Below are positions 51,801 to 62,222 of a stretch of 64,000 bases of DNA, one piece after another; position 1 is the first letter of the stretch, and the number at the start of each line of letters is the position of its first letter. The notes beneath the pieces were generated by a model that was not told the DNA's origin, searched no databases, and saw only the letters and a program-made list of their open reading frames with translations. The position numbers and the translations under genes are program-made. Source of the stretch: Ancylostoma caninum (taxonomy: Eukaryota; Nematoda; Chromadorea; Rhabditida; Ancylostomatidae); NCBI GenBank assembly GCA_037903475.1, contig JBAJFG010000588.1:124001-188000 (forward strand), in the 5' to 3' direction.

Positions 51801-54800
51801 ACTTTTTCTCTTCACAAGTGTGCGAATTCATTTCACAATGTCATTCCAGTGAATCCTGATCATTGTTGTCTTCTTTCTGGGCACCACGAAAACAACCCCA
51901 CTCCTTCTCTCAAAGGTTAATTGAGTGAAACTCACTCAACCTCTAGCGAATTTTGGGCGAATAATTGATTTTTTTCTTCCTGAGGAAGAGTGAGGGCAGG
52001 GGTTGCGTTGCAACCGTTGTGCCAGTTGTCCGGAAAGAAACTCGTCTTGATCACAAAATGTTCGTAGCTGATATTAAAAATATCTCAGCATTAAGTTGGT
52101 TTAGTTACCCAAGTTTGATTAAATGATGATAGTCAAAAGAAAATGTAGTGATAGCTCTACTTCATTCTCTGGTGCTTCCATCCAACATGTTGGGTTTTTA
52201 GTCCCTTCAATATTGGAGCAGATTTTGGCGATAGAGCGCATCAAGCAAAATATGTAGCGTGGCATCTGTACTGGAATGCAAAGCTGCTTCGAAAGGGCCG
52301 AAAAATGGGTGATTTCTGTTGGGACGCTTGAAAAAAGAATTCAAAAAATCTAACTATTCGCAGAGGAGCTTCGGAGTTTTCTTACAGTAATTATTTCTCG
52401 CCCTATATTGCACGTTTACCATTTAAAACAAGTTCTTTTTCTTTGAGCATCTTAACTCTCGCTGTCATCATATTCAATGCTTTGCTCCGACTAAATGAAT
52501 CAATCATTTGAAATGTCCACTGGGAAGATCTCCCATTTTTTAGGGTATTTTTCAGAAAAAAAAAACGTGAAACTCTAATTTTTATCCTTGTTTTGTCAAG
52601 AAAAGTGTTGGAAGGGAGCTTCGAATGTGAACTGCATAGTGGGCGTGGCTTCGGTTGTGTTATTGGTTAATTTTTTAAAAATATAGCAAATTTGCTTGTG
52701 CTCCCTTATCACGTCTCTACTGCAGGAGACGCAGTGTTATCGCTGTGGCTCTGGAGAATCAATAGAGAGCCAATCATAGCGTCTTTGGAGACAAACGTGC
52801 GATTGGAGAGTAACTAACTCGCCTGCTACTGGTTAGCAAAAGAGCACCGGGCTTGTGCGGTATCAGGTGCTTACGCCAAAAAAAAAATCACGGAATTTCA
52901 GGATTTTCTTGAGACGGATAGCTAGGCTAGGTGATTCTAGGTTATCCCTACACCTCAAGACAGATCAGTGCCTCCTGCAAATCAGTGACAAGTGCATCAG
53001 AATGCACTATATCCACGTTTGATGTGCACATTTAGCAACAATGACTCAGCGCTCGCAGCGCTACCGGACGATCCTGTGTCTCAGAGCTTAACTGCTCTAT
53101 TCATGTGCTATTTTGCGATTCTCTCGCGCTACAGCCGGCCTCGGTCGGCGTTGATTGGCCCAGTTTGGCCCCGAGTGAGGAAACGACGAGGAGCAGCGCC
53201 ACGGGGACATTTGTCTGGACGCCAATTATCATATGCCCCTACGAATAGAGAGGAGAGCAGCGAGTGAAACGCTCGCGCGCGGATGGACATCGCCAACGAG
53301 AGGCTTAGCACCTACAAACGGCGATCCTAATTGCATGCCCGGGGGTAGGTCGGTAGGGTGCGATGCGGAGAGGGGGGGGGGGGGTGCAACAGGCTGAGGC
53401 CGAGTAGTGAAAATTGAAAACTGCTTGGTACCAGACTTCCATTAGTGAACTAGCGTTCTGGGCCTGGATTTCGGTTTTTCCATAAAGGCTAAATTTATCC
53501 ACTGAAATTGATACTTCAAGGAAAATGTCAGACAAAATTTGTTGCTTCCCATGGGAATCCGTCTGAACCCACGGAAATTCTGGAAGGTTATGTAAATTTA
53601 GCCCAAGAATCAGTTCCATTTAGTTTTTGTGAAAGTTCTTCGGCAATAAATCTCGGAGCCCACTCTAGTGCATGTAATAATCCAGAATCCAGACTCTTTA
53701 TTCATTTTATCTGCGTGAGATGATCCTTCTCATCCTAGCAAAAAGGTCCTGTGCGAAACTAGACTTCTCGGAGTAAAGCTCATGCTCGCGGGCTGCTAGC
53801 AACCGCTCCGACATTGTTTTCGCGGTCATGCTGCGGGCCATGAGAGATCTGCCCTCTGTACCTCATGCTCCTACCCATGGGGAAACCCCGCGTATGACAT
53901 AGTGACGCCTTCCTCAGCGAATCCTCTGTCCATCTCAGGAGACAGCAATGTGTACGTGCCACATCGACTCCTCTGCACCTCGAGAAAAGGCCATTTCCTG
54001 GCCGACGGGCGAACGCCCCGTCTGTGAACGGGCTGGGCCGCGACGGCTGTGAGGAAATTGCATTTAGTGCTGAAGTTCAAACTCGTGAAGAAATGGGTCT
54101 GATAGAATTTCCAGGTTTTAATGGACACCGACTGCTGCATGCACTGACTAGGGTCCATTTCAATGAATGAAGATTTTCAGAAACAGGGGGTTGAACAGAA
54201 TGGGTAAGCGGGTTGTGGAAGCTGAAAAAGCTGGATTTCCGAGTTTTTGATGGGTGTTCGGGTCAGAACTGTCTCCATTTTCTCAAATGCGTGTTAGAGC
54301 ACGAAAAGTTAGGAATTCCAAAATAAATCTAATATACTTCTGTCTCTGAGCCTTATTTCTGATTAATTATTCTTGGTTTGTTGAGGAGCTCCGTTTAATT
54401 CCAAAATTAGTCAATTTTTTGGAAAAAAATCTCGTATTCAACCAAAGTGTACGAGTTTTTTGATAAACCACCGGACTTTAGGGCTCGACATCAACGATGT
54501 GCAGTACGGAAACGCACTTGAACAATGTTATAAAGCTAGAAATAGTTGCTCTTACTCTTTCTGGAAGTTTTTCCGAAAGAAAAAAATTTAAAAATTCAGC
54601 GATTACTACCAATTATCGAATACCACCTCTCCAAAATGTATGCCTTCCCTCTCAGAAGCTTGCCTATTACCCCAACCAGTTGGCTGACTCGGAGAATTCT
54701 TTGGAAAACCAGAAGAAAACCGGAAGGAGCGACAGATTACCTGCGGTCCTTCTGCACTCGAAAGAATCGCAGCAGAAAACATCCTCCTGCGGTCCTTCCG

Positions 54801-57800
54801 AACCGTTCCCAACACAAATCCATTCTGCTGCGGTCGCTCCTAATCTTTTTATCCCTGCTTCTCTCGCTTCTTAACGATATGAGCGTGATCTCTTTCTGCT
54901 GCGGTCCTTCCGTTGTTTTGTCTGAGGACCCACAGCTATCATTGGCTGCGTATGGGGGAATAGTGGCTAGTGAGTGGGGAACAGTTCTCATTTAGGAAAT
55001 CTAGGAAAAAGCTCACAATTTAGGAAGAGGCGCCGGCACTATCGAGATACTGGTAATTGCTGTTTATTTGGAATTCTGTAACTGCGGACGCGGACCAGTA
55101 TTTCGCGAATTTTGCGCGAATTTTTTCTCTGTGAATTCTTAGTGAAACTGCTGTAATAAACCTAGTAAATTGGTTTTAATATTTTAAATATGGTTTTAAT
55201 ATTTTAAATACTACTGTGCGATGAGAACATAGGAGTGATGCCATATATCCAACTCCTAATAGAGATGTTCAAGAAGCTTGTTCTACATTTCCGGTTCAGG
55301 GGCTAAGAACTAGACCGGTTGTATGACTTCCCTGGTGCCCCCGGGTCGATGACCCTTTCACCAGTAATTCCCAAGAAAGAATATGGCGTAATCCAGGCGC
55401 TCCTAGAATTCCTCGTAATATTATATTTTCGCTAATAGCCGAGCAATTTGCTTGCGCGGCAGAATAACAATTTATTTTATGGTTTTGCTCAGAGTGTTTT
55501 TCTCCCAAAAAATTTTTTCTAATACAATCTCCAGCCAGACATTTTCGATTTATTCATTGCTCGACCGATTTGTTTTGTGATCGGCTATAAGTGAAAACAA
55601 TTCGAAATTGAAAGAGGCAAATAATATGACATATTCCTTTTTGAGAAGAAACTGATGCGGCGCAAACAATACGACTTATTAGTGAACTAACTTATTTAAA
55701 GTATAAATTCTCTTGGAAATCCTATACGCATCAAGATGGTGAATAAAGTTGGAATTTTGAAAAAAAAATTAGATAAACAGTATTGCAAAAATCCAAAAAC
55801 TTCGAGGATTTTCCTCCAACAATATGGATTTTCCCTAGAATACATAGAATTCCAGAGATTTCAAGTTTTCTCGATTTAGCAAACCAAATCTTACCCTTAC
55901 TTACCAAGGTGAGGTTGACAATGACATTTCTCCTTATGTCACTGTCAAATTTGCAGTGCTAAAGTGACAGAAGAACCCATAGAACACTAACTAACCATTG
56001 TTGCTGACGGTTTCGATTCCCACGAGGTCATCACCCTGCATAGGTTTGTTAAATTCCACAAATCCAGTATCCTCGAGGAACGGTTTGCTGGTCATGAAGC
56101 CGACCTCCGAGTGCACATCACGTCCATCGTTAGTTACTGCTATTGTGCTGCAACAAGCTGCAGATCAGGTAATGTTCTTAGGCTTCTAGGCCATGAGGCT
56201 ATATCGAATTTCGGTGCTTTTTCGAGAGTTCTCCTCTGAAATCACTCAAACACCGGCAAATCTCCCGTCTTGATTCCGATTTCCTTTTCCAGGAAGTCCT
56301 GAAAAATGACGCCATCATGGCATCTCGGCGCTCAAAGTCGATAACCCACCGGGACGCGCAGCATGGTGTCATTTGTTCCAAGCCCCGCAGCAATCTTACA
56401 TAAAATATTCCGAAGTGGCGCTCGGATTATGCTAATGTATCGTTATGGAATGCGCCTTATGAGTTTTCTGGGGTTGCCTTTGTTGTTTCTGTTGGAAGGG
56501 TCCCACAGGGATTTGAGAGAGGTTACTGTAGACATAAATATAAAATCTTGGGGAAATAGGAAATACATGGCTTACCTCACGTTCACTGGCGGTCGGTCGA
56601 ACATTGGTACGTCGGAGATTTGGACCTCGAGGATTTCCCGGTACGGTCCAGACATTGGCTCAGGGAACCTGGATCGCAGAATGGCTAGGATTTTATAAGA
56701 AAAGAGCCTACTTCAGAGGAGGTAGCCGATTCCGATGTACTAGTCACTTGAAAGAGTAACGCCAGAACGTTTGCGTTAAAATCAAAAGCAATAGTTACAG
56801 CTGATTTTTCTAAAAATTTTACGGCATCATCGGACATCTTCTCTAGAACATTTCACAAAAGCTTCCCCTGACTAGTACATCGCAATGGACCATGTATTAC
56901 TGTATCCTACCGTTCACCAGCTGTTGTTTTGCACTCCCATCTACCGACAAACCATGCTATATTGTCCAATATTGGTGGTAGCGTCAATGGAAGCTCTGAA
57001 AAAAAGGCTCATAGCTCCTTGCAGTGAGGAAATTCGCCATTAGATCTTGAACGTCTCGCTAAGTAACCCAAGTTAAAGTCCAAACAGTCATGCTTTGGCA
57101 CCGCTAATCCACAAAATCTTGCCCACGTACAGGAATATGTCCATTTCACGAGTTTGTACTTCTCGGTTCAGTTACACAAGAGACATATCAATCAATGCTC
57201 ATCCAGCTAATGCTCCCTGGTTCAGTTATCCATTTTTGCGTTGATAATGCTAATCTACAGTCCAGTTCCTTATGCTGTGAGTTTGTTGGGGGGGGGGGAG
57301 AGTACAGGGGTTACCTCGATTTGTTGGTTAAGTCACCCAAGTTGTGGAACACCATGGCGGTCACTGAACGGACTTGTGCGTTTGACTTTGCTCAGCCTCC
57401 TTATTTCTTCCTCCGTAATTATGACTTTTGTGGGAGGCTCTTGCCATCAACCCGACAGAGACCAAATGAATTTTCTGGCAAGAAAAAAACAGTTTGTTTA
57501 TTGGTTGTTTACCACCTCTCCGCAGGTCATCAATAATGTTCCATTGGGCAAAAATTATTAGCTTTTCCATAAAACTAGCCCATTCTGGATTATCTAGGGG
57601 ATTATGATCTTATAAGGGACACAAATAAATTTGAGCGTGTCTCTCTGAGTTTGGTTACCCACTCTGGTCCACATAATAGTCATCCAGTGAGGTGATTGAC
57701 GCTAAGATTTTTTTGGTTTAATCACCTACGTAAGTTTCCATCCGTCAATAGAATTTTCTACATGTCGTGCTATTTACTTTGCTCAGTTTGCCAATTCCTG

Positions 57801-60800
57801 AGAGATTGATTCACTTATTCAAGGTAAGGAAAAAGGAATGGTTCAGTTACCAAGCTGAAGTTGCTAGAATCATCAACGTGAGTTTTCTCAATTTAGGATC
57901 ACATTCAGCTAGCCAATTTCTGGGAGTACGGTTCAGTTACCTAAGTTAAAAACTACGTAATTCATATGGCGATATTTGACAAACCAGAGGAACCTCTTTT
58001 TGAAAACTGTTCGTCTATGCACAACCTCAGGCCTGAATATGTTCAAGGAAAACTCACTAAATCCATTATTCCGGCATAATCCACAGGATAACGCACAGTT
58101 GTCGGTGAAAAACGGCGATATCGGTCGTGTCCACGAGCATCTGCCTTCCTCACGCCATCTCGTGCAGCTCTGGTAGACGTCCTGGCATGGCCCTCGAAAA
58201 AATTACGGTACGCACACGAAACAGTACTATGATGAACTGTAGCTTGTTCTCTGATCAGCACATGCGTTCGCTGGCTCAGCGTCACTTTTCGGGGGTGTTC
58301 GCACCATAAGACCCTTGAGCCCCGCGCTAGGAGATACCTGCCCATGAGCGGGCGTCTCACGGGGAAGATTAATCGTTTTTCGAGTGTTCCTAGCTTGTGT
58401 GGACAATGGCGACGCGGGGGTGTTCCGTTCTGGAAGTGTGATTTTTTGACGATGACTCGTAGGAGGGGATTGAGCTGATGCTTTTGGGCTACTTTCAGGA
58501 TAATAAATTGAAGGAATTATGCACAAATTCGCAAACTCCCCAGATCCCAAGTTTTGGGACAAAGGAAGGCAGTACGAGTCATGGAGAGTGAGAAGGAAGG
58601 AAAATGAATTGAAAATAAGGAATATGTATATGGGGAAATGATTCTTATTACATAATTTTTCGCTTTTGGATAGCCATCTGACTGCCAAACATAACATTTT
58701 TTGCTCACATCATTCATTTGCTTCAGGTTACACTCCCCAGGTTGCCGTACTAGTTTCTTTTTTGTGCGGCTATTAGCGCATTACTGTCACCAAACATTTG
58801 CTTCATAGATAAAAAAGATAATAATTCACAACTGGCTTTGATTCCGCAGCGTTTTGAACGACCTTTGTGAGCAAAAGAAGGTCAGATATGTATATTTCGA
58901 AGGATTTTCCCGGATATTGCCGTCAATTTTACGTAATTTTTCAAAACGGAAGTAATTTTTGCGCGGCGATTTTCTAGAAATAATCGTATCCCATAAGACT
59001 TTTCCAAAAATTTCCCGGATTTTGCCGTCAATTTTATATAATTCAACTTCACATAAAAAGTAGTACAATTCGACATTGGGTATACATGTTCAGCTGTTTG
59101 AGCTTATATGTTCATAGGCAAAATGCCACCATTCGTGACAGAAAATCTCGTGCCTTTCTTGCCTTCTAGGATTGGACTGAGGCGACTAATGTAATTGTAG
59201 TGAATTTAATGTTAATTGCTTCATTTGAGTATCAGTAGTACAAGCGGAAAGCCAGAAAAATCGGTTTGGGGCGATTTATCCGAGAAAGGGGCGTGGCCGA
59301 GCTCCACGATTGGCTAAACGAATGAACTGACCAATGGGAGAAATTGGCGGCATCGCTCGCTTCAGGTACACACCCATAAGAAAAATAGAATTCGCCGAGT
59401 CACTCTTTCAGCGATCACTAACTTTTCAAAAATATTCAAAAATAGATAAATTGTTTTTCAAGAGAAATATTAAAATTTAGGACGCAGGCGAAGATCCGAA
59501 AATAGCTCTGTTATTGGCCTATCAGCTCAGCCGACCTGAGTTTCTTTTTTATTCTTCTGGCCCAGTTCACTTCCTTCTGATGGTTTATTCTGAATTTCTA
59601 GGATTATCAGGCTTGAAAGTGTGGAACTGCTCAATAATCCCTAATTTACCTTGAAAAATCCTTGAAAATCGCAAAAACCAAACTCACTAGAACACCTTCT
59701 GCCCATCCAACCATCCGGGCATTTACAACGATTTCCCGTGTGGTGGAAGATGCATTTCCCTTCTCCGCACGTTCTTGGGTCATCTAACGAGCAGAAGTCG
59801 ATCACTGCAACAAAATTTCCCCTAATTTTCTTGTTTGTTCGTCATTCTGCATCTATGTCTGTCTGTTTGTCTGTCACTCAAAAAGTGGGGCTATTCCCCG
59901 CTTGCGCGTAGCCGCGGCCTTCAGTTTTTTTTCGCGGAGTGTGATCGACGTGATTGATATGCGGCAGCGGCTGTGTGCTTGGTTTTCATTTCAATCCGAC
60001 GAGGCAAAGCTGGCGCAGGTCTGGAGTGCGGCTTCAGGATGAATGAGGTCTTGAAGGCCCGGTTTTTGAAGCGCGTCCAGCGGCGGCCGCCAGCTGGAGG
60101 CCATCCGAAGAAGAGAAACGGGTATCGTCCGTGCAGCCGGCGGCAATCAAGCCGGCACTTAACGGCCATCGTTCCACTCTCGAATCACACGTGGCTCACT
60201 AATACCGCCATGGATTCCACTATGAAATGGGCAGGCAGAAGCACCGCGAGAAAAAAGTGGATGAGTTCCAGGTTCCATGAAAAGGGGGTCTGCCCTTACA
60301 TGGAAAATGACGAAGGACGAGAATAATCCTTGTCGAAAACGAGGTTTTTTGAGTTTCTCGCCCGTGCAGCTTTGTCCTAATACATGTATTCCATTTAGGG
60401 TGCGAGGAATTTTTTATTTTCGGTCATAGGCTTCCCCGATTCGCAGCAACTTTTTTACAGCCATTTTTTGTGGCTTTTTTTTTTGGGGGGGGGGGAATTC
60501 GAGTTATCTTCTTCCTGAGATTTTCGGAAACATCTGTGAAAACTGTAAAAATTGACATATGTAAAAACTCTTGCTAAACAAAACAACTACAAAATGAAAT
60601 TCTTTTAATTCTCAATACCAATTAAAAATACCGTTCGCAATTCAAAGAAAAAAGCTGTGTAGGACTGTTCCCTCCCCTCTGTTATTAGTTTTATTTGGAG
60701 TGAAATAAACTGATGGATGAGAAGTTCTTCTGTTATTTTTACGCACGGGACTGGCAATTTGGTAACGCGACAGCAAAGTAAAGCTTCTATTTTAGAGGTC

Positions 60801-62222
60801 TTACAATGAAAATCAACAACGGGCAGCAGATTCATAATAGTAGAATCGTGAATATAAAAATATGAGCAAAAAGGTGAAGAGATTTGTTTTTTTTTTTGTT
60901 TTTCTTTTTCTTCAGCTTCTCTCCCGCATGCGGTTAAAGAATTAATCCTTTGCCCGAAAACTATTCTAGAAAAGTAAGGATAGGCTAATTTTGAAACATT
61001 TTTCTTTGGGAAATAAGAAGAAAATGCGGTAGACATTTTTCCATTCTCGCACATTGAGGATGTGGCAGAAATTTACCAAGCCGCGGTCGGGTTAACCTGG
61101 AGTTAAGATCAAACCTTGTCGATTTGTTTGATGTTGGCTACTGTTTCTTTTATACAGCATGAAGAAAATAACATGAATACAGCCGAAAATTCAAAATGGA
61201 ATTTGTCTGTATTCAAAGTACCCATCCAGAAACTGGAAAAAAATAGCACATCTCGACGCTCCCCTCTTCAAAATGCATTTAGCACTCGGAAATGATCGCA
61301 TTCCAAACGAACGTTGAATGCGACATTTCCAAGTTTTTTTCGTCCGCAAATACGTCCAGTTCCAAATCGGAAATCGGAGAAACCCGTCTCGATTAGATGA
61401 ACTCGTCCTTTGTACGCTTATCGTGCACTTTTTCTCAGAATTGATGGTTCACTTCGATAGTATGAACACTTTTTGCGACAATCGCCGGTTTTCCAAGGAA
61501 AAACTCGTAGTTTTCTGCGTATGGTGACAGGGCGGAAGGTCATTTGACGGAAAGGGCTCGGATTTTTTGTAGCTATGAGGAATAGATCCAGAGTTTCTCC
61601 TTTCGCCGACATCATTACGCCGCCGCAGAACTTCCTGCTTGCGCTGGTATCCGTTCGTTCTCACCTACGCGCCCGTTATCAAATGGAATTACGTAGCAAC
61701 ACGTTCGCATAGTGGCATGAGCGTGGTCATAAAAAGTAAGCCGGAAAACTCACCGTCTTTCGTTGCAATTTGAGAATACGCTGACCGGGCGCTAATAGCG
61801 ATCGCCAAGAACACCAGTAACATGTCGTCCTGGCGAATTGACGAGAAGAACAGCTGGAAAGGTAGCAATTTGAGAAGGATTTCTAGAATTCTGACGAATT
61901 TTGCAGCCGATATTAACAGAACTACAGACAAAAAATCTTTCTGAGCCAAAAATATCGAGGACCCAATCAACAGTCATACACCACTGACAGCAATGAAAAT
62001 ACAAAATCCGTGAATTTAGGCTTTTTCGGATACTCGTACGAGTTCAAACCACTGTGACTCTTCGCAAATGACCTGTGCTTAAAATAATTACTAACAGAAG
62101 CCTATTTTTCAGTACTGGATTGACGAATTTTTGCAATGGAACCCATCCAGTTACGAGGGTGCGACGGAAATCTTCTTATCCTCAACGGATATATGGATTC
62201 CAGAGTTCTCGCTGTACTACAG
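39859..62222 (+). CDS. Cys-loop ligand-gated ion channel (nicotinic-receptor-like subunit), 5' part
   Basis: This is a subunit of a pentameric neurotransmitter-gated channel; the fragment covers the signal peptide and the first part of the ligand-binding domain. Exons are 39859-39951, 41597-41889, 49757-49838, 51151-51195 and 62113-62222. All phases agree, and the gene runs past the window end (last codon split). Residues 1 to about 23 are a signal peptide (MIQHYMGLLLLAGCAMC). Residues about 32-112 are a charged, Arg/Glu/Ser/Asp-rich extension that typical subunits lack. The receptor fold starts at RLHDDLLRYYRKGTRPV (helix 1 and the P-V motif), then SVSMSVFLYQIVKL, then WIDEFLQWNPSSYEG and IWIPEFSLYY. 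The last block differs from the usual IWxPDxxLYN of loop A (D to E, N to Y), so the ligand may not be acetylcholine. A TTTCAG acceptor 11 bases before the ATG suggests trans-splicing. Introns are 1.6, 7.9, 1.3 and 10.9 kb. Confidence 0.9.
40007..40014. promoter_or_regulatory. perfect CRE/ATF site 1
   Basis: TGACGTCA, the full palindromic cAMP-response/bZIP site, lies 56 bp into intron 1 of the ion-channel gene. Confidence 0.45.
40089..40096. promoter_or_regulatory. perfect CRE/ATF site 2
   Basis: A second full TGACGTCA palindrome lies 82 bp after the first, in a GC-rich patch of intron 1. Paired sites in a first intron make an activity-regulated enhancer plausible for a neuronal receptor, but this is inference. 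Confidence 0.45.
45793..45866 (+). ncRNA. tRNA-like module 1 in composite element, copy B
   Basis: Same 74-nt module as at 28764-28837 with a few substitutions (for example TCAGCGGG for TCAGTGGG in the A-box and GGTGCCC for TGTGCCC at the 3' stem). The B-box GGATCGAATCC is unchanged. Confidence 0.6.
45940..46011 (+). ncRNA. tRNA-like module 2 in composite element, copy B
   Basis: Same module as at 28911-28982, with A-box TGGCTCAGTGGT, the CAGATTGCAATCTG palindrome and B-box GGTTCCACTCC all conserved. Confidence 0.5.
51260..61823 (-). CDS. secreted EGF-ShKT protein nested in the ion-channel intron
   Basis: A complete gene on the strand opposite its host. Exons in coding order: 61823-61754, 59804-59688, 58192-58058, 56684-56576, 56147-55996, 51630-51530, 51471-51377 and 51314-51260. 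Phases agree at all seven junctions and the total, 834 nt, gives 277 residues. Residues 1-17 are a signal peptide (MLLVFLAIAISARSAYS). Residues 28-61 are an EGF-like domain with six cysteines (28, 36, 41, 50, 52, 61; KCIFHH, CKCPDGWMGRRC). Residues 65-102 are a ShKT domain with its six cysteines (65, 72, 81, 95, 99, 102; CQDVYQSC, then NCALSCGLC). Each module occupies one phase 1-1 exon. Residues 108-277 have no cysteine and no transmembrane span, and match no domain I recognise; N142 is in an N-V-S sequon. It ends basic and aromatic (RYKRTFNYLEEYVRVNRH). An acceptor-like CAATTCGCCAG lies just before the ATG region. Secretion is well supported; the function is unknown. Confidence 0.85.
52098..52118 (+). 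repeat. SL1-like sequence
   Basis: The sequence GGTTTAGTTACCCAAGTTTG, with a following A, differs from the nematode spliced leader SL1 at a single position (G for A at the seventh base). It is not followed by the SL1 donor (GTAAAC) or by an SL RNA body, so it is not a working SL1 gene as read here. A retrocopied trans-spliced mRNA end or an SL pseudogene are the simple explanations. Confidence 0.7.
55172..55211. repeat. 20-bp tandem duplication
   Basis: Two adjacent copies of a unit reading TGGTTTTAATATTTTAAATA, apparently exact. Confidence 0.85.
57055..57955 (+). repeat. cluster of degenerate SL1-like motifs
   Basis: About eight related motifs stand in the same orientation. They are near 57055 (TAAGTAACCCAAGTT), 57165 (GGTTCAGTTACACAAG), 57219 (GGTTCAGTTATCC), 57326 (GGTTAAGTCACCCAAGTT), 57653 (GGTTACCC), 57715 (GGTTTAATCACCTACG), 57840 (GGTTCAGTTACC) and 57930 (GGTTCAGTTACCTAAGTT). 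They resemble SL1 (GGTTTAATTACCCAAG...). Spacing is irregular and the intervening DNA is not obviously repeated. The cluster lies in intron 3 of the nested gene, which is on the other strand. An 11-base G run is at 57288-57298. Confidence 0.6.
58901..59045. repeat. imperfect direct repeat
   Basis: A block reading TTCCCGGATATTGCCGTCAA at about 58907 recurs with one change (TTTTGCCG) near 59011, about 105 bp later. Both are followed by TTTTA and AATT runs. It lies in intron 2 of the nested gene. Confidence 0.65.

Larger units (their letters stand above)
51631..55995. other. intron 5 of the nested EGF-ShKT gene
   Basis: This 4.4-kb stretch has no supported exon on either strand, although an extra phase 1-1 exon cannot be excluded. 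It contains an SL1-like sequence at 52098, a 13-base G run (53372-53384) and a short tandem duplication near 55172-55211. Confidence 0.45.

Noticed and set aside
58227..58697. Minus-strand Ser/Pro-rich frame just upstream of the ShKT exon
   Set aside because: Its phase does not join the EGF or ShKT exons, which join each other directly in phase. It is more likely intronic.
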